Notes: generated by a model from the letters alone, not told the origin. DNA of 64,000 nucleotides from Thiobacillus denitrificans (GCA_002403375.1 DHHQ01000026.1:1-64000), one strand, 5' to 3'; shown: positions 1 through 9,390, numbered from the stretch's first letter. A program made the numbers and translations.

Positions 1-29
1 TTATTGGCAATGCGCACCAGCAAGCCATG

Positions 30-35
30 TAAAAT
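30..35 (+). promoter_or_regulatory. possible -10 box (TAAAAT) upstream of birA
   Basis: A TAAAAT hexamer lies just before the favoured GTG start of birA and is followed by a run of G. The same hexamer in the same type of context precedes rph. No -35 box at good spacing is visible; TTGGCA at positions 4-9 is 20 bases away, which is long. This is a motif match only. Confidence 0.25.
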
Positions 36-42
36 CGGGGCG

Positions 43-1038
43 GTGCAGAACCGAACCGAGCAAGCCCTTTTCCCCCTCCTGCGACGCCTCTCCGACGGAA
101 GATTTCATTCCGGCGAGGCGCTCGCGCAGGAGTTCGGGCTCTCCCGTTCGAGCATCTTCAACGCCCTCGGCCAGGCCGAGGCGATGGGGCTCACGCTTCA
201 TGCCGTGCGCGGGCGCGGCTACCGCCTGGCGGAACCCGTCGAGTGGCTCGATCGTGCAGCGATCGCAGCACGGCTGGGCACGATGGCCGGCGCCTACACG
301 CTGCACGTGCACGACACCCTGGATTCGACCAACACCGTGCTGATGGCGGCCGCGCAAGCCGGCGCAGCCGACGGGACGCTGGTCTGCTGCGAACACCAGC
401 GCAGCGGCAAGGGGCGTCGCGGGCGACCCTGGCATTCGGCGGTGGGCGGCAGTCTCACCTTCTCCGTACTCTGGCGATTCGACACCGGACTGCAGGCGCT
501 CGGCGGCCTGAGCCTGGTGGTCGGGCTGGCGATCGCCCGGGCAGTGAATCGCCACAGCCCGCATCCGGCGCGCTTGAAGTGGCCGAACGACATACTCGTC
601 GACTTTCGCAAGCTGGCCGGGATTCTCGTCGAGGTGCAGGGGGACATGCACGGCAGCGCGCTCGCCGTCGTGGGCGTCGGCCTCAACTACCGGCTGAACG
701 CCGCGCAGCGCGGCGCTGTCGACCAGGCGGTGATCGACCTTGCCGAAATGGGCGTCGCCGTCGGCCGCAACGCGCTGCTCGCCGACTGCCTGCGCGAGCT
801 GCACGAGGTGATCGCGCGCTTCCGCCGGGACGGATTCGTCGGACTGCGCGATGACTGGCAGGCGCTCGACGCCTATGCCGGCAGGGCGGTGTCGCTGAGC
901 CTGCCTGACGCTCGCAAGGTCCACGGTGTCGCGTCCGGCGTCGACGACAGCGGGGCTTTTCTGCTGCGCGACACGGACGCAGCGGTCACGGCCTACAGCG
1001 GCGGTGAGATCAGCCTGCGCCTGGACGCCGTCCGATGA
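43..1038 (+). CDS. birA: biotin--[acetyl-CoA-carboxylase] ligase BirA
   Basis: Attaches biotin to the carboxyl carrier protein of acetyl-CoA carboxylase via biotinyl-AMP, and may also repress biotin genes. An N-terminal winged-helix region (GEALAQEFGLSRSSIFNAL) is followed by the ligase domain with the adenylate-binding loop GKGRRGRPWHS, the KWPNDI motif and a small C-terminal SH3-like domain. The frame is open to the window edge. ATG 10 and TTG 4 are possible, but GTG 43 puts the helix-turn-helix at the same distance from the N-terminus as in E. coli BirA. The 3' end overlaps coaX by 4 bases, so the two are probably translationally coupled. Confidence 0.93.
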   Translation: MQNRTEQALFPLLRRLSDGRFHSGEALAQEFGLSRSSIFNALGQAEAMGLTLHAVRGRGYRLAEPVEWLDRAAIAARLGTMAGAYTLHVHDTLDSTNTVLMAAAQAGAADGTLVCCEHQRSGKGRRGRPWHSAVGGSLTFSVLWRFDTGLQALGGLSLVVGLAIARAVNRHSPHPARLKWPNDILVDFRKLAGILVEVQGDMHGSALAVVGVGLNYRLNAAQRGAVDQAVIDLAEMGVAVGRNALLADCLRELHEVIARFRRDGFVGLRDDWQALDAYAGRAVSLSLPDARKVHGVASGVDDSGAFLLRDTDAAVTAYSGGEISLRLDAVR

Positions 1039-1766
1039 GCCGGCGACTGCTCATCGACGCCGGCAATACCCGGGTGAAATGGGCCGTCGTCGACGCCGGA
1101 GGCTGGATCGCGCAGGGCAGCGGCGACTACGCCGACTGGTCGTCGCTGCAGCGCATGCTGGCGCCCGGCATGCCGTGCTTCGTCGCCAGCGTCGCGGGCG
1201 CGGCGCAGGAGCAGCGCCTCGCCGGAACGCTGGTGGCGGCGGGCATCGAGGCGACCTGGCTCGCGGCGTCGGCCGAATGCGCGGGGGTGACGAATGCCTA
1301 CCTCACGCCGGCGAAACTCGGGGTTGATCGCTGGATGGGACTGATCGCCGCGCGTGCGCGCACGCATGAGCCGGTTCTGGTGGTCTCCGCCGGGACGGCG
1401 TTGACGGTGGACGCGCTGGCTTCTGATGGCGGGTTCCTAGGCGGGGTGATCGTGCCGGGCGCAGGCCTCATGCGACGCGCGCTGGCGGAGGGAACCGCGC
1501 GCATCGGCGAGGCGCCGGGGCAGTGGCAGGCTTTTCCGCGCAGCACCGCGGACGCCGTAGAGAGCGGAATCACCGCGGCGCTGTGCGGCGCGATCGAGCA
1601 GCAACATGCGCGCCTTGCCGCGGTCTCGCCACGGCGGCCGCAGTGCCTGCTGAGCGGCGGGGACGCCGAAACGCTGCTGCCGCATCTGGGGGTGCAGGCC
1701 GAGCACGTGCCCGCGCTGGTGCTGGAAGGGATCGATCGCGTGGCGAGGGAAAGTCGACCGGAATGA
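1035..1766 (+). CDS. coaX: type III pantothenate kinase CoaX
   Basis: Phosphorylates pantothenate in the first step of coenzyme A synthesis. The 243-residue protein has the ASKHA-fold phosphate loop DAGNTRVKWA near the N-terminus, the VDRWMG segment around residue 95 and GTALTVD around residue 120, all typical of type III kinases, which differ from CoaA. The birA-coaX order is common in betaproteobacteria. It starts in the ATGA overlap with birA and ends in an ATGA overlap with the SPOR gene, so the three genes form one transcript. Confidence 0.95.
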   Translation: MSRRLLIDAGNTRVKWAVVDAGGWIAQGSGDYADWSSLQRMLAPGMPCFVASVAGAAQEQRLAGTLVAAGIEATWLAASAECAGVTNAYLTPAKLGVDRWMGLIAARARTHEPVLVVSAGTALTVDALASDGGFLGGVIVPGAGLMRRALAEGTARIGEAPGQWQAFPRSTADAVESGITAALCGAIEQQHARLAAVSPRRPQCLLSGGDAETLLPHLGVQAEHVPALVLEGIDRVARESRPE

Positions 1767-2410
1767 AACGGATTGTCTGGATGCTGCTGACGCTCAATGC
1801 GCTGCTGGCGGCCTATTTTCTGGGTGCCGAGTACTGGCCGCAGGCACCGTCGGAACGGACCGCGCCGCTCAACGTCGACCGCCTGAGCCTGCGCAGCCAG
1901 TCCGAGGCGTCGCCGAGGCGCGTGCCGCCGAAGCGTAACGATGCCGAGGCCCTTTGCGTCGAATGGCGTGGGCTGAACCCGGCCGAATTCGTCGAGGTGC
2001 GCGAACGGCTCAAGGCGCTTGCCGGCGAGCGCGTGATGTCGTTCACCGAAGTGCCGCTCGAAACCCGTCACTGGGTGATCTTCCCGCCCTTGCCGAGCCC
2101 CGAGTCGGCCGCGGCCAAGCTCGACGAACTGGTCGCCACCGGGCTCGCGGATGCGTTCGTGGTCAAGGACGGGGTCTGGCGCAACGCGATTTCGCTCGGG
2201 CTTTATGCGAGCGCCGATTCCGCGCGCCGCCGGGTACTCGAGGTCGAGCAGAAAGGCGTGCTGGGCACGCACGTCGAGGTGTTGCCGCGCCAGGGGACGG
2301 GGTACTACTTCGTCATCCGCAGCGAAGACCCGGAGGCGCTCAAGAGCCTGAGCGGGATCAAGCAGGCCTACCCGAACAGCCAGCAGTCGCGCATCGCCTG
2401 CCCGTCGTGA
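1763..2410 (+). CDS. SPOR-domain protein, membrane-anchored
   Basis: A 215-residue protein with an N-terminal hydrophobic segment (roughly residues 3-22), a short linker and a C-terminal SPOR-like half. SPOR domains bind denuded glycan strands of septal peptidoglycan. The segments HWVIFPPLPS and GVWRNAISLGLY followed by a final GTGYYFVIRS strand fit the SPOR fold. I chose the ATG that overlaps the coaX stop (ATGA) because it directly precedes the membrane anchor; the frame is open further upstream. Its specific role is unknown. It converges with ubiA, leaving only 4 bases between the two stops. Confidence 0.82.
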   Translation: MKRIVWMLLTLNALLAAYFLGAEYWPQAPSERTAPLNVDRLSLRSQSEASPRRVPPKRNDAEALCVEWRGLNPAEFVEVRERLKALAGERVMSFTEVPLETRHWVIFPPLPSPESAAAKLDELVATGLADAFVVKDGVWRNAISLGLYASADSARRRVLEVEQKGVLGTHVEVLPRQGTGYYFVIRSEDPEALKSLSGIKQAYPNSQQSRIACPS

Positions 2411-2414
2411 GCCG

Positions 2415-3278
2415 TCAGCGGACCAGGTAGTCGAGGGCGATTCCGCAGAACACCGCCGCGCCGAACCAGGTGTTGTGAAGGAAGGCGCGGAAGCACTGCT
2501 TCGGCTCGCGCCGCCGGATCAGCCACATGTGGTAGGCCGCGATCGCGGCGGCAACGGCAAGGCCGGCATGGTAGGCGAACCCCAGATCGGCGCGTTGGCC
2601 GACCCAGGCGAGCAGCCCCAGCGTCGCTGCGTAGCAGGCGGCGATGGCCACCAGGTCGAGGCGACCGAAGGTGATCGCCGAAGTCTGGATGCCGATCTTG
2701 AGGTCGTCCTCGCGGTCGACCATCGCGTACTGCGTGTCGTAGGCAACCGCCCAGCAGACGTTCGCGGCGAGCAGGATCCACGCCTCCACCGGCACCGCGC
2801 CCTGCAGCGCGGCGTAGCTCATCGGGATGCCGAAGCCGAACGCGATGCCGAGGTAGGCCTGCGGGATGGCGAAGAAGCGCTTGGTGAAGGGGTAGCTCGC
2901 GGCCAGGAAGAGAGCCACCACCGACAGCCCCAGCACCAGCCGGTTGAGGGGCAGGATCAGCAGGAACGCCGCAAACGACAGTCCCGCGGCCAGCAGCAAG
3001 GCCTCCCTCGGCGATACCCTGCCGGCCGCCAGCGGACGCTCGCGGGTGCGCGCCACGTGGGGGTCGAACTCGCGGTCGGCATAGTCGTTGATGACGCAGC
3101 CGGCCGACCGCATCAGCACCACGCCGACGACGAAAATCGCCAGGATCAGCCAGTCGGGCCGGCCGCCGCTCGCCAGCCACTGCGCCCACAGCGTGGGCCA
3201 CAGCAGCAGCAGGGTGCCGATCGGCTTGTCGAGTCGCATCAGCTTCGCGTAGTGGGGCAGGCGTTCGGACAGGGTCAT
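2415..3278 (-). CDS. ubiA: 4-hydroxybenzoate octaprenyltransferase UbiA
   Basis: Integral membrane prenyltransferase that attaches the polyprenyl tail to 4-hydroxybenzoate in ubiquinone synthesis. The 287-residue protein shows the first aspartate-rich motif NDYADREFD with the trailing RTRERPLAAG, and the second motif DREDDLKIG, which bind Mg2+ and diphosphate. Several transmembrane helices are evident. The open frame extends upstream, but the ATG at 3276-3278 gives the family start (MTLSERLPHYAKLMRLDKP) and overlaps the ubiC stop by 4 bases. Confidence 0.96.
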   Translation of the reverse strand: MTLSERLPHYAKLMRLDKPIGTLLLLWPTLWAQWLASGGRPDWLILAIFVVGVVLMRSAGCVINDYADREFDPHVARTRERPLAAGRVSPREALLLAAGLSFAAFLLILPLNRLVLGLSVVALFLAASYPFTKRFFAIPQAYLGIAFGFGIPMSYAALQGAVPVEAWILLAANVCWAVAYDTQYAMVDREDDLKIGIQTSAITFGRLDLVAIAACYAATLGLLAWVGQRADLGFAYHAGLAVAAAIAAYHMWLIRRREPKQCFRAFLHNTWFGAAVFCGIALDYLVR

Positions 3279-3865
3279 AGGGCATCGATGCCGGGCAGAA
3301 AGACTTCGGTCACCAGCAGCGGGTGGCCGTTGAGACAGAACACCGAGCGGCGCGCCCACAGGCTGCCCGCGTTCGTCGCGTGATGCCGGAGGGCGGCCCG
3401 GTAGAGCGGGTGGTTGCCCCGCACCCGGCGGTAGGCGAGCGGTCGGCGCTCGATGCGAGGGTCGCTGAACAGGGCCTCGCCGAGCGAGCGGCTGCCGAGC
3501 CGGGTGATGCCGTTCCAGCCGCCGCGCAGGCCGGCGGGGGGCAACACGCTGTGCGCGAACACCGCCGGCAGGCCGTCGCAGAGCAGCATGACTTCGCGCA
3601 CGTAGGCGCGGGTTCCCGGGGGCATGCCCAGCTGCGCGTATTCGTCGGCGTTGGCGCGGGCGAACCCGGTGGCGAGCGGGGCCACGCGAAACGACGCGCA
3701 GCGCGCCTTCAGCCGCCGGGTGAGCGAGCCGTCGTCGGTCAGCCAGGCGCGCAGCGGACGCGGAATCGGATGTGGGTGGGCAAGCCAGCCCTGCCGGGAG
3801 TTGAGCACGGCGTGCGGTTCGCAAAGCGGAAAGTCGGCATTATGCCGCAGCCGGGCGACGCGCAT
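3275..3865 (-). CDS. ubiC: chorismate lyase UbiC
   Basis: Converts chorismate to 4-hydroxybenzoate and pyruvate, supplying the substrate of the next gene, ubiA. The 196-residue protein is slightly longer than E. coli UbiC and has the conserved early segment WLTDDGSLT, a central REVMLLCDG and the late LWARRSVF segment. It lies 3 bases downstream of the recG stop in the same direction and overlaps ubiA, so the pair is co-translated. Confidence 0.93.
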   Translation of the reverse strand: MRVARLRHNADFPLCEPHAVLNSRQGWLAHPHPIPRPLRAWLTDDGSLTRRLKARCASFRVAPLATGFARANADEYAQLGMPPGTRAYVREVMLLCDGLPAVFAHSVLPPAGLRGGWNGITRLGSRSLGEALFSDPRIERRPLAYRRVRGNHPLYRAALRHHATNAGSLWARRSVFCLNGHPLLVTEVFLPGIDAL

Positions 3866-3868
3866 GCG

Positions 3869-5908
3869 CTAGATCGACGACAGCGCCTGGCGCTGGCCGA
3901 TCCAGCGTTCGACGTGGCGCGCGGCGATCTCGGAGTGGTCGGCGAGACAGCGCTGCGCGAGATCGCGCGCCGCCTCCAGCAGCGCGACATCGCGCTCGAG
4001 GTCGGCGAAACGCAGCATCGGCAGGCCGCTCTGGCGGTGGCCGAGCAGTTCGCCCGGGCCGCGCAGCAGCAGGTCCTGGCGCGCGATCTCGAAGCCGTCG
4101 GTCTGCTCGAAAATGACCTTGAGCCGCGCGCGCGCGAGTTCCGACAGCGGGGTCTCGTAGAGCAGCACGCACACCGACTCGCGGCTGCCGCGCCCGACCC
4201 GTCCGCGCAGCTGGTGCAACTGGGCGAGCCCCATCCGCTCGGCATGCTCGATCACCATCAGCGCGGCGTTCGGCACGTCGACGCCGACCTCGATCACGGT
4301 GGTCGCGACCAGGAGGTCGATCTCGTGCGCCTGGAACGCCGCCATCACCGCCTGCTTCTCGTCCGGCTTCAGGCGCCCGTGCACCAGGCCGACACGCAGA
4401 TCCGGCAGCTGTTCGGCGAGCGACGCGTAAGTGTCCTGCGCGGTCTGCAACTGCAGCTTCTCGGACTCCTCGATCAGCGGGCAGACCCAGTAGGCCTGGC
4501 CGCCCGCGCGGCAGGCCTCGCGCACGCGCGCGAGCACGTCGTCGCGGCGCGCCGCGCTCACCAGCTTGGTGACGATGGGCGTGCGCCCCGGCGGCAGTTC
4601 GTCGATCGCGGAGACGTCGAGGTCGGCGAAAAAGCTCATCGCCAGGGTGCGCGGGATCGGCGTCGCGCTCATCATCAGCTGGTGCGGTTCGGCGCCCTTT
4701 TCCATCAGCGCCAGGCGCTGCCCGACGCCGAAGCGGTGCTGCTCGTCGACCACCGCCAGGCCGAGGCGGGCGAACGCGCCGCCCTCCTGGAACAGCGCAT
4801 GGGTGCCGAAGGCGAGGTCGGCCTCGCCCGCGGCGATCGCCTGCCATGCCGCGTTGCGTTCGGCCTTGCGCTGGCTGCCCGACACCCAGGCACAGCGCAC
4901 GCCGAGCGCGGCCAGCGGTCCGGCGAGCTTGCGGTAGTGCTGTTCGGCGAGGATCTCGGTCGGCGCCATGAAGGCGGCCTGGAAGCCGTTCTCGATCGCC
5001 TGCAGGCAGGCCAGCGCCGCCACCACGGTCTTGCCGCTGCCGACGTCGCCCTGCAGCAGGCGGCGCATCGGGTGCGGCGCGCCGAGGTCGGCGCTGATCT
5101 CCTGCCAGGCGCGTGCCTGCGCGGCGGTGAGCGCGAACGGCAGCGTATCGAGGAAGGCGGTGGTCAGTTGCCGCTGCGCCGGCAGGGGACGGGTCGAGCG
5201 CGCCTTGCGCTGTCGGCGCGCCGTCGCCAGCGACAGTTGCTGGGCCAGCAGTTCGTCGAAGGCGAGCCGTCGCCAAGCCGGATGGCGATGCGATTCGAGC
5301 TCGGCGAGCGCGGCGTCCTGCGGCGGCTGGTGCAGCAGGCGGATGCTCGATTCGAGTTCGGGCAGCCCGAGTTCGGCCAGCCATGCGGCGGGGAGCGTGT
5401 CGGCAATCGGCGCCGCCAGCGCACGCGCCACCAGCTTGCGCAGCGTCGCCTGCCCGAGCCCAGCGGTGGTCGGATAGACCGGCGTCAGCTGCGTCGGCAG
5501 CGGCGTCGCCTCGTCCGCCTTGGCGAAGCGCGGGTGCACCATCTCGAGCCCGAGAAAGCCGCCGCGCACCTCGCCGCTGAAGCGGAAAGACTCGCCCGGC
5601 TGGAACAGCTTGAGATGGCTGGGATAGAAGTTGAGGAAGCGGATACCGAGCACGCCACCGGCCGCGTCCTCCACGCTCACCGTCAGCATGCGTCGCGGCC
5701 GGTAGGCGACGCTGGCCTCGCGCACCACCGCCTGCACCTGCGCGGTCTGTCCCGGCAGCAGCTCGCGGATCGGCGTGAGGCGGGTGTCGTCCTCCCAGCG
5801 CAGCGGCAGGTGCAAGACCAGGTCGGCGTCGCGGGTGAGGCCCAGCTTGGCGAGTCTGGCCGCGGTCGCCGGGCTGACCGGGAAGGAAAACGGCGAGGCC
5901 GCTTTCAA
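3869..5908 (-). CDS. recG: ATP-dependent DNA helicase RecG
   Basis: Branch-migration helicase that processes stalled forks and Holliday junctions. The 679 residues comprise an N-terminal wedge/OB domain (about 1-200), the Walker A motif GDVGSGKT near residue 290, the DEQH box VVDEQHRFG, motif III SATPIPRT, and a C-terminal helicase half with VGVDVPNA and QLRGRVGRG. Length and domain order are standard. The gene lies between ridA (9-base gap) and ubiC (3-base gap), continuing the gmk-rpoZ-spoT line as in many proteobacteria. Confidence 0.97.
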   Translation of the reverse strand: MKAASPFSFPVSPATAARLAKLGLTRDADLVLHLPLRWEDDTRLTPIRELLPGQTAQVQAVVREASVAYRPRRMLTVSVEDAAGGVLGIRFLNFYPSHLKLFQPGESFRFSGEVRGGFLGLEMVHPRFAKADEATPLPTQLTPVYPTTAGLGQATLRKLVARALAAPIADTLPAAWLAELGLPELESSIRLLHQPPQDAALAELESHRHPAWRRLAFDELLAQQLSLATARRQRKARSTRPLPAQRQLTTAFLDTLPFALTAAQARAWQEISADLGAPHPMRRLLQGDVGSGKTVVAALACLQAIENGFQAAFMAPTEILAEQHYRKLAGPLAALGVRCAWVSGSQRKAERNAAWQAIAAGEADLAFGTHALFQEGGAFARLGLAVVDEQHRFGVGQRLALMEKGAEPHQLMMSATPIPRTLAMSFFADLDVSAIDELPPGRTPIVTKLVSAARRDDVLARVREACRAGGQAYWVCPLIEESEKLQLQTAQDTYASLAEQLPDLRVGLVHGRLKPDEKQAVMAAFQAHEIDLLVATTVIEVGVDVPNAALMVIEHAERMGLAQLHQLRGRVGRGSRESVCVLLYETPLSELARARLKVIFEQTDGFEIARQDLLLRGPGELLGHRQSGLPMLRFADLERDVALLEAARDLAQRCLADHSEIAARHVERWIGQRQALSSI

Positions 5909-5917
5909 TTCGGCGTT

Positions 5918-6298
5918 TTAGGCGACCACCATCACGGCGTCGGCCTCGACCAGCGCGCCGCGCGGCAGGGCGGCGACGCCGACGGCGGCACGTGCCGGGT
6001 AGGGCTCGCTGAAGTAGGTCGCCATGATTTCGTTGACCCGGGGGAAGTGGCCGAGGTCGGTGAGGAAGACGTTGAGCTTGACCACGTCGGCCAGCGAGCC
6101 GCCCGCAGCGGCGGCGACGGCGGAAAGGTTCCTGAACACCTGGTGGATCTGCGCGTCGATGCCGTCGACGAGCTGCATCGAGGCGGGGTCGAGGCCGATC
6201 TGGCCGGACAGGTAGACGGTCTGGTCGACGCGCACGGCCTGCGAGTAGGTGCCGATCGCGGCCGGGGCGTCGGCGGTCTGGATGATGCGCTTGTTCAT
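5918..6298 (-). CDS. ridA: RidA family reactive-intermediate deaminase
   Basis: Hydrolyses reactive enamine/imine intermediates released by PLP enzymes, protecting other PLP enzymes. The 126-residue protein carries the family hallmarks: GTYSQAVRV near residue 17, VYLSGQIGLDP, VVKLNVFLTDL, and a C-terminal PARAAVGVAALPRGALVE segment that contains the conserved arginine. The start at 6298 matches the usual RidA N-terminus. It sits 20 bases after spoT and 9 bases before recG. Confidence 0.95.
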   Translation of the reverse strand: MNKRIIQTADAPAAIGTYSQAVRVDQTVYLSGQIGLDPASMQLVDGIDAQIHQVFRNLSAVAAAAGGSLADVVKLNVFLTDLGHFPRVNEIMATYFSEPYPARAAVGVAALPRGALVEADAVMVVA

Positions 6299-6318
6299 GC
6301 TGAATCCTGGTGCGGGAG

Positions 6319-8538
6319 TTATTGGGAGGGTGCGGCGCGGCCGTCCTTCCGGCCCTTGATGCGGAAGATCCGCACCACGTCGGGCAGGGCGCGCAGCCCG
6401 CGCATGACGCGCGCGAGGTGCATGCGGTTCTCGACCTGCACGGTGAAGAACAGCACGGTGTAGGGACTGCCGTCCTCCTCCTCCATCGACACGTTGCCGA
6501 TGTTGGAGCCGTGCTCGGCGATCGCCGCGGCGACCTTGGCCAGCACCCCGCGCTTGTTGCCGACGACGACCTTGATCGAGACGTCGAACATGTGGCCGGG
6601 CTCGGCCTGCCACTCGACGTCGAGCCACTTGTCGGGGTCGGTGCGGAAGGCGCGGATCGACGGGCAGTCGTGGGTGTGGATGATGAGGCCGCGGTCCTTG
6701 TGGATGAAGCCGAGGATGGGGTCGCCGGGGATCGGGTGGCAGCACTGCGCCAGCTCGACCGCGATGCCCTCGGTGCCGCGGATCACGATGGCGTGCGGGT
6801 GCGCCGGCTCGCCGGACTTCTCGCCCTGCACGTGCAGCAGCTGGTGCGCGACCACCAGCGGCAGCTTGCGCCCGAGGCCGATGCCCGCCAGCAGTTCCTC
6901 GCGGGTCTGCAGGCCGTAGTCCTTCACCACGCGGTCCCATACCGCCGGATCGGGCTCGGTCGCGGCCGGGTTGAGGGCGGCGATGGCGTTGCCGAGGAGG
7001 CGCTCGCCGAGCGCGGCCGCCTCCTCGACGCGCGCGTTGCGCAGGTAGGTGCGGATGTGCGAGCGCGCCTTGCCGGTGACGACGAAGTTGAGCCACGCCG
7101 CGTTCGGGCTGGCGTTCGACGCGGTAAGGATCTCGACGTGGTCGCCGTTCCTGAGCTGGGTCCTGAGCGGCATCAACTCGTAGTTGATCTTCACCGCGAT
7201 GCAGCGATGGCCGACGTCGGTGTGCACGGCGAAGGCGAAGTCGACCGCGGTGGCGCCGCGCGGCAGCGCCATGATCTTGCCCTTCGGCGTGAACACGTAG
7301 ACCTCGTCGGGGAACAGGTCGACCTTGATGTGCTCGAGGAATTCGGGCGAGTCCCCGTGGTCGGCCTGGATGTCGAGCAGCGACTGCAGCCAGCGGTGGG
7401 TGCGCGTCTGCACGTCGTTGAGCGCGGCCTCGGCCGACTTGTACATCCAGTGCGAGGCGACCCCGGACTCGGCCAGCCGGTTCATGTCGACGGTACGGAT
7501 CTGCACCTCGATCGGCGTGCCGTTCGGGCCGAACAGGATCGAGTGCAGCGACTGGTAGCCGTTGGCCTTGGGGATCGCGATGTAGTCCTTGAACTTGCCG
7601 GGGATCGGCTTGTAGAGCGCATGCAGCGCACCGAGCGCGAGGTAGCAGGAGGGCTGGTCGCGCACCACCACGCGGAAGCCGTAGATGTCGAACACCTCGG
7701 AGAACGCCAGGTTCTTTTCCTGCATCTTGCGGTAGATGCTGTAGAGGTGCTTCTCGCGCCCGCTGATGGTCGCCTCGATCTTGCACTGCTCGAGCTTGTC
7801 CTGCAGGGCGATCTTGACCTTGTCGACCAGCTCGCGGCGGTTGCCGCGCGCGGCCTTCACGGCCTTGGCGAGCACCTGGTAGCGCGTCGGGTGGAGGTAG
7901 CGGAAGCCGAGGTCCTCGAGTTCCTGGTAGACCGAGTGCAGCCCCAGCCGGTTGGCGATCGGGGCGTAGATCTCGAGCGTCTCCTTGGCGATGCGCTTGC
8001 GCTTGTCGGGCGGCATCGAGCCCATGGTGTGCATGTTGTGCAGGCGGTCGGCGAGCTTGACCAGGATCACCCGCACGTCCTGCGCCATCGCCAGCAGCAT
8101 CTTGCGGAAATTCTCCGCCTGCGCGTGCTGCTCGGAGGCGAACGCCAGCTTGTCGAGCTTGGACACGCCCTCGACCAGCAGCGCGACCGCCTTGCCGAAG
8201 CGCGCCTCGATCTCGCTCGCGGTGGCCGGGGTGTCCTCGACCACGTCGTGCAGCAGCGCGGCGCACAGGGTCTGCGCGTCGAGGTGCCACGCGGCGAGGA
8301 TGCCGGCGACGGCGAGCGGGTGGGAGATGTAGGGTTCGCCGCTTTTGCGGAACTGGCCTTCGTGGGCGCGGCGGCTGAATTCGAAGGCTTCTTCGATGAC
8401 CGCGATTTCTTCAGCCGGGAGGTAGGCGAGTGCCGGCTGCAGCGACTCGAAACCGCGTGTCATCGCCGGCGCGCGGCTGGCGTGCGCCGGTTTGCGTGCA
8501 ACGCGAGGCTCAGGCGCGGCCCCGGTTGAGGATTTCAC
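6319..8538 (-). CDS. spoT: bifunctional (p)ppGpp synthetase/hydrolase SpoT/RelA
   Basis: Controls the alarmone (p)ppGpp. An N-terminal HD hydrolase domain (ALLHDVVEDTP) is followed by the synthetase domain, with KFKDYIA (the R/K-x-K-D type of bifunctional enzymes) and GYQSLHS...EVQIRT. TGS, helical/zinc-finger (CCHPIPGD) and C-terminal ACT domains follow. I chose GTG 8538, which has AAGG upstream and overlaps the 3' end of rpoZ by 29 bases. ATG 8463 (MTRGFESL) aligns better with the E. coli SpoT start and is the alternative. Confidence 0.96.
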   Translation of the reverse strand: MKSSTGAAPEPRVARKPAHASRAPAMTRGFESLQPALAYLPAEEIAVIEEAFEFSRRAHEGQFRKSGEPYISHPLAVAGILAAWHLDAQTLCAALLHDVVEDTPATASEIEARFGKAVALLVEGVSKLDKLAFASEQHAQAENFRKMLLAMAQDVRVILVKLADRLHNMHTMGSMPPDKRKRIAKETLEIYAPIANRLGLHSVYQELEDLGFRYLHPTRYQVLAKAVKAARGNRRELVDKVKIALQDKLEQCKIEATISGREKHLYSIYRKMQEKNLAFSEVFDIYGFRVVVRDQPSCYLALGALHALYKPIPGKFKDYIAIPKANGYQSLHSILFGPNGTPIEVQIRTVDMNRLAESGVASHWMYKSAEAALNDVQTRTHRWLQSLLDIQADHGDSPEFLEHIKVDLFPDEVYVFTPKGKIMALPRGATAVDFAFAVHTDVGHRCIAVKINYELMPLRTQLRNGDHVEILTASNASPNAAWLNFVVTGKARSHIRTYLRNARVEEAAALGERLLGNAIAALNPAATEPDPAVWDRVVKDYGLQTREELLAGIGLGRKLPLVVAHQLLHVQGEKSGEPAHPHAIVIRGTEGIAVELAQCCHPIPGDPILGFIHKDRGLIIHTHDCPSIRAFRTDPDKWLDVEWQAEPGHMFDVSIKVVVGNKRGVLAKVAAAIAEHGSNIGNVSMEEEDGSPYTVLFFTVQVENRMHLARVMRGLRALPDVVRIFRIKGRKDGRAAPSQ

Positions 8539-8713
8539 GGCCGACCTTGCCTGCCGCGATTTCGCGCAGGGCGGTGACGATGGGCTTGTCCCGGGACTCG
8601 ACCAGGGGCTGGGAGCCCTGCGCGAGCTGGCGGGCGCGGTAGGTCACGGCCAGGGTCAGCTCGAAGCGGTTGGGGAACATGTCAAGGCAGTCATCAACGG
8701 TGATGCGGGCCAT
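8510..8713 (-). CDS. rpoZ: RNA polymerase omega subunit
   Basis: Small subunit that assists beta' folding and forms part of a ppGpp site on RNA polymerase. The 67-residue protein begins MARITVDDCLD and carries FELTLAVTYRARQL and DKPIVTALREIA, all diagnostic. It lies between gmk (36-base gap) and spoT (overlapping), the classic gmk-rpoZ-spoT arrangement that links GTP supply, alarmone synthesis and its target. Confidence 0.97.
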   Translation of the reverse strand: MARITVDDCLDMFPNRFELTLAVTYRARQLAQGSQPLVESRDKPIVTALREIAAGKVGREILNRGRA

Positions 8714-8749
8714 ACGGATTACTCCTGCTTCAGGCGGTGCGGAGGCACC

Positions 8750-9379
8750 TCAGATACGTCGGAATTCGTCGAACAGCGCAGCGTACCGGGCCAGCTGGCG
8801 CGGCGCTTCGTGGCGAATGCTGCGGGTGATGGCGACCAGGTCCTCGAGGGCGTGGTCGAAGTCATCGTTGACGATTATATAGTCGAACGCCTCCGCGTGA
8901 GCGACCTCGTGGGCGGCGGCGGCGAGCCGGCGCTCGATCACCTCCTCGCTGTCCTGGCCGCGCCCGGCGAGCCGGGTGCGCAGGGCGTTGAACGACGGCG
9001 GCAGGATGAAGACCGACGCGGACTGCGGAAAATGCCGCTTCACCTGCGCGGCGCCCTGCCAGTCGATCTCGAGCAGGATGTCGCGGCCCGCGTCGAGGTC
9101 GCGCGCGATGCTGCCCTTCGAGGTGCCGTAGAAGTTGCCGTAGACCTCGGCGTGCTCGAGGAACTCGCCTTCGGCCAGCATCTCCTGGAAGCGTTCGCGG
9201 CTGACGAAGTGGTAGTCGCGGCCGTCGGTCTCGCCCGGCCGGGGCGGGCGGGTGGTGTACGAAACCGACAGGCGGATCGCGGGATCCGTCTTCAGCAGCG
9301 CCTTGACGAGGCTGGTCTTGCCGGCACCGGACGGCGCGCTGACGATGTAGAGGACGCCTTGGCTGGGGGGCGGGGTCAT
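8750..9379 (-). CDS. gmk: guanylate kinase
   Basis: Phosphorylates GMP to GDP with ATP. The 209-residue protein contains the P-loop SAPSGAGKTSL, the GMP-binding RPPRPGETDGRDYHFV and the lid-region RGQDSEEVIERRL. The ATG at 9379 is preceded by a good AGGAG ribosome site, so the longer open frame upstream is not used. It lies 11 bases after the yicC stop and is probably co-transcribed with it. Confidence 0.97.
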   Translation of the reverse strand: MTPPPSQGVLYIVSAPSGAGKTSLVKALLKTDPAIRLSVSYTTRPPRPGETDGRDYHFVSRERFQEMLAEGEFLEHAEVYGNFYGTSKGSIARDLDAGRDILLEIDWQGAAQVKRHFPQSASVFILPPSFNALRTRLAGRGQDSEEVIERRLAAAAHEVAHAEAFDYIIVNDDFDHALEDLVAITRSIRHEAPRQLARYAALFDEFRRI

Positions 9380-9390
9380 GATTGCTCCTG

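Noticed and set aside
3323..6463. A 1,046-codon open frame opposite ubiC-recG-ridA
   Set aside because: Antisense shadow of well-supported genes, with low-complexity Arg/Gln/Ala content.
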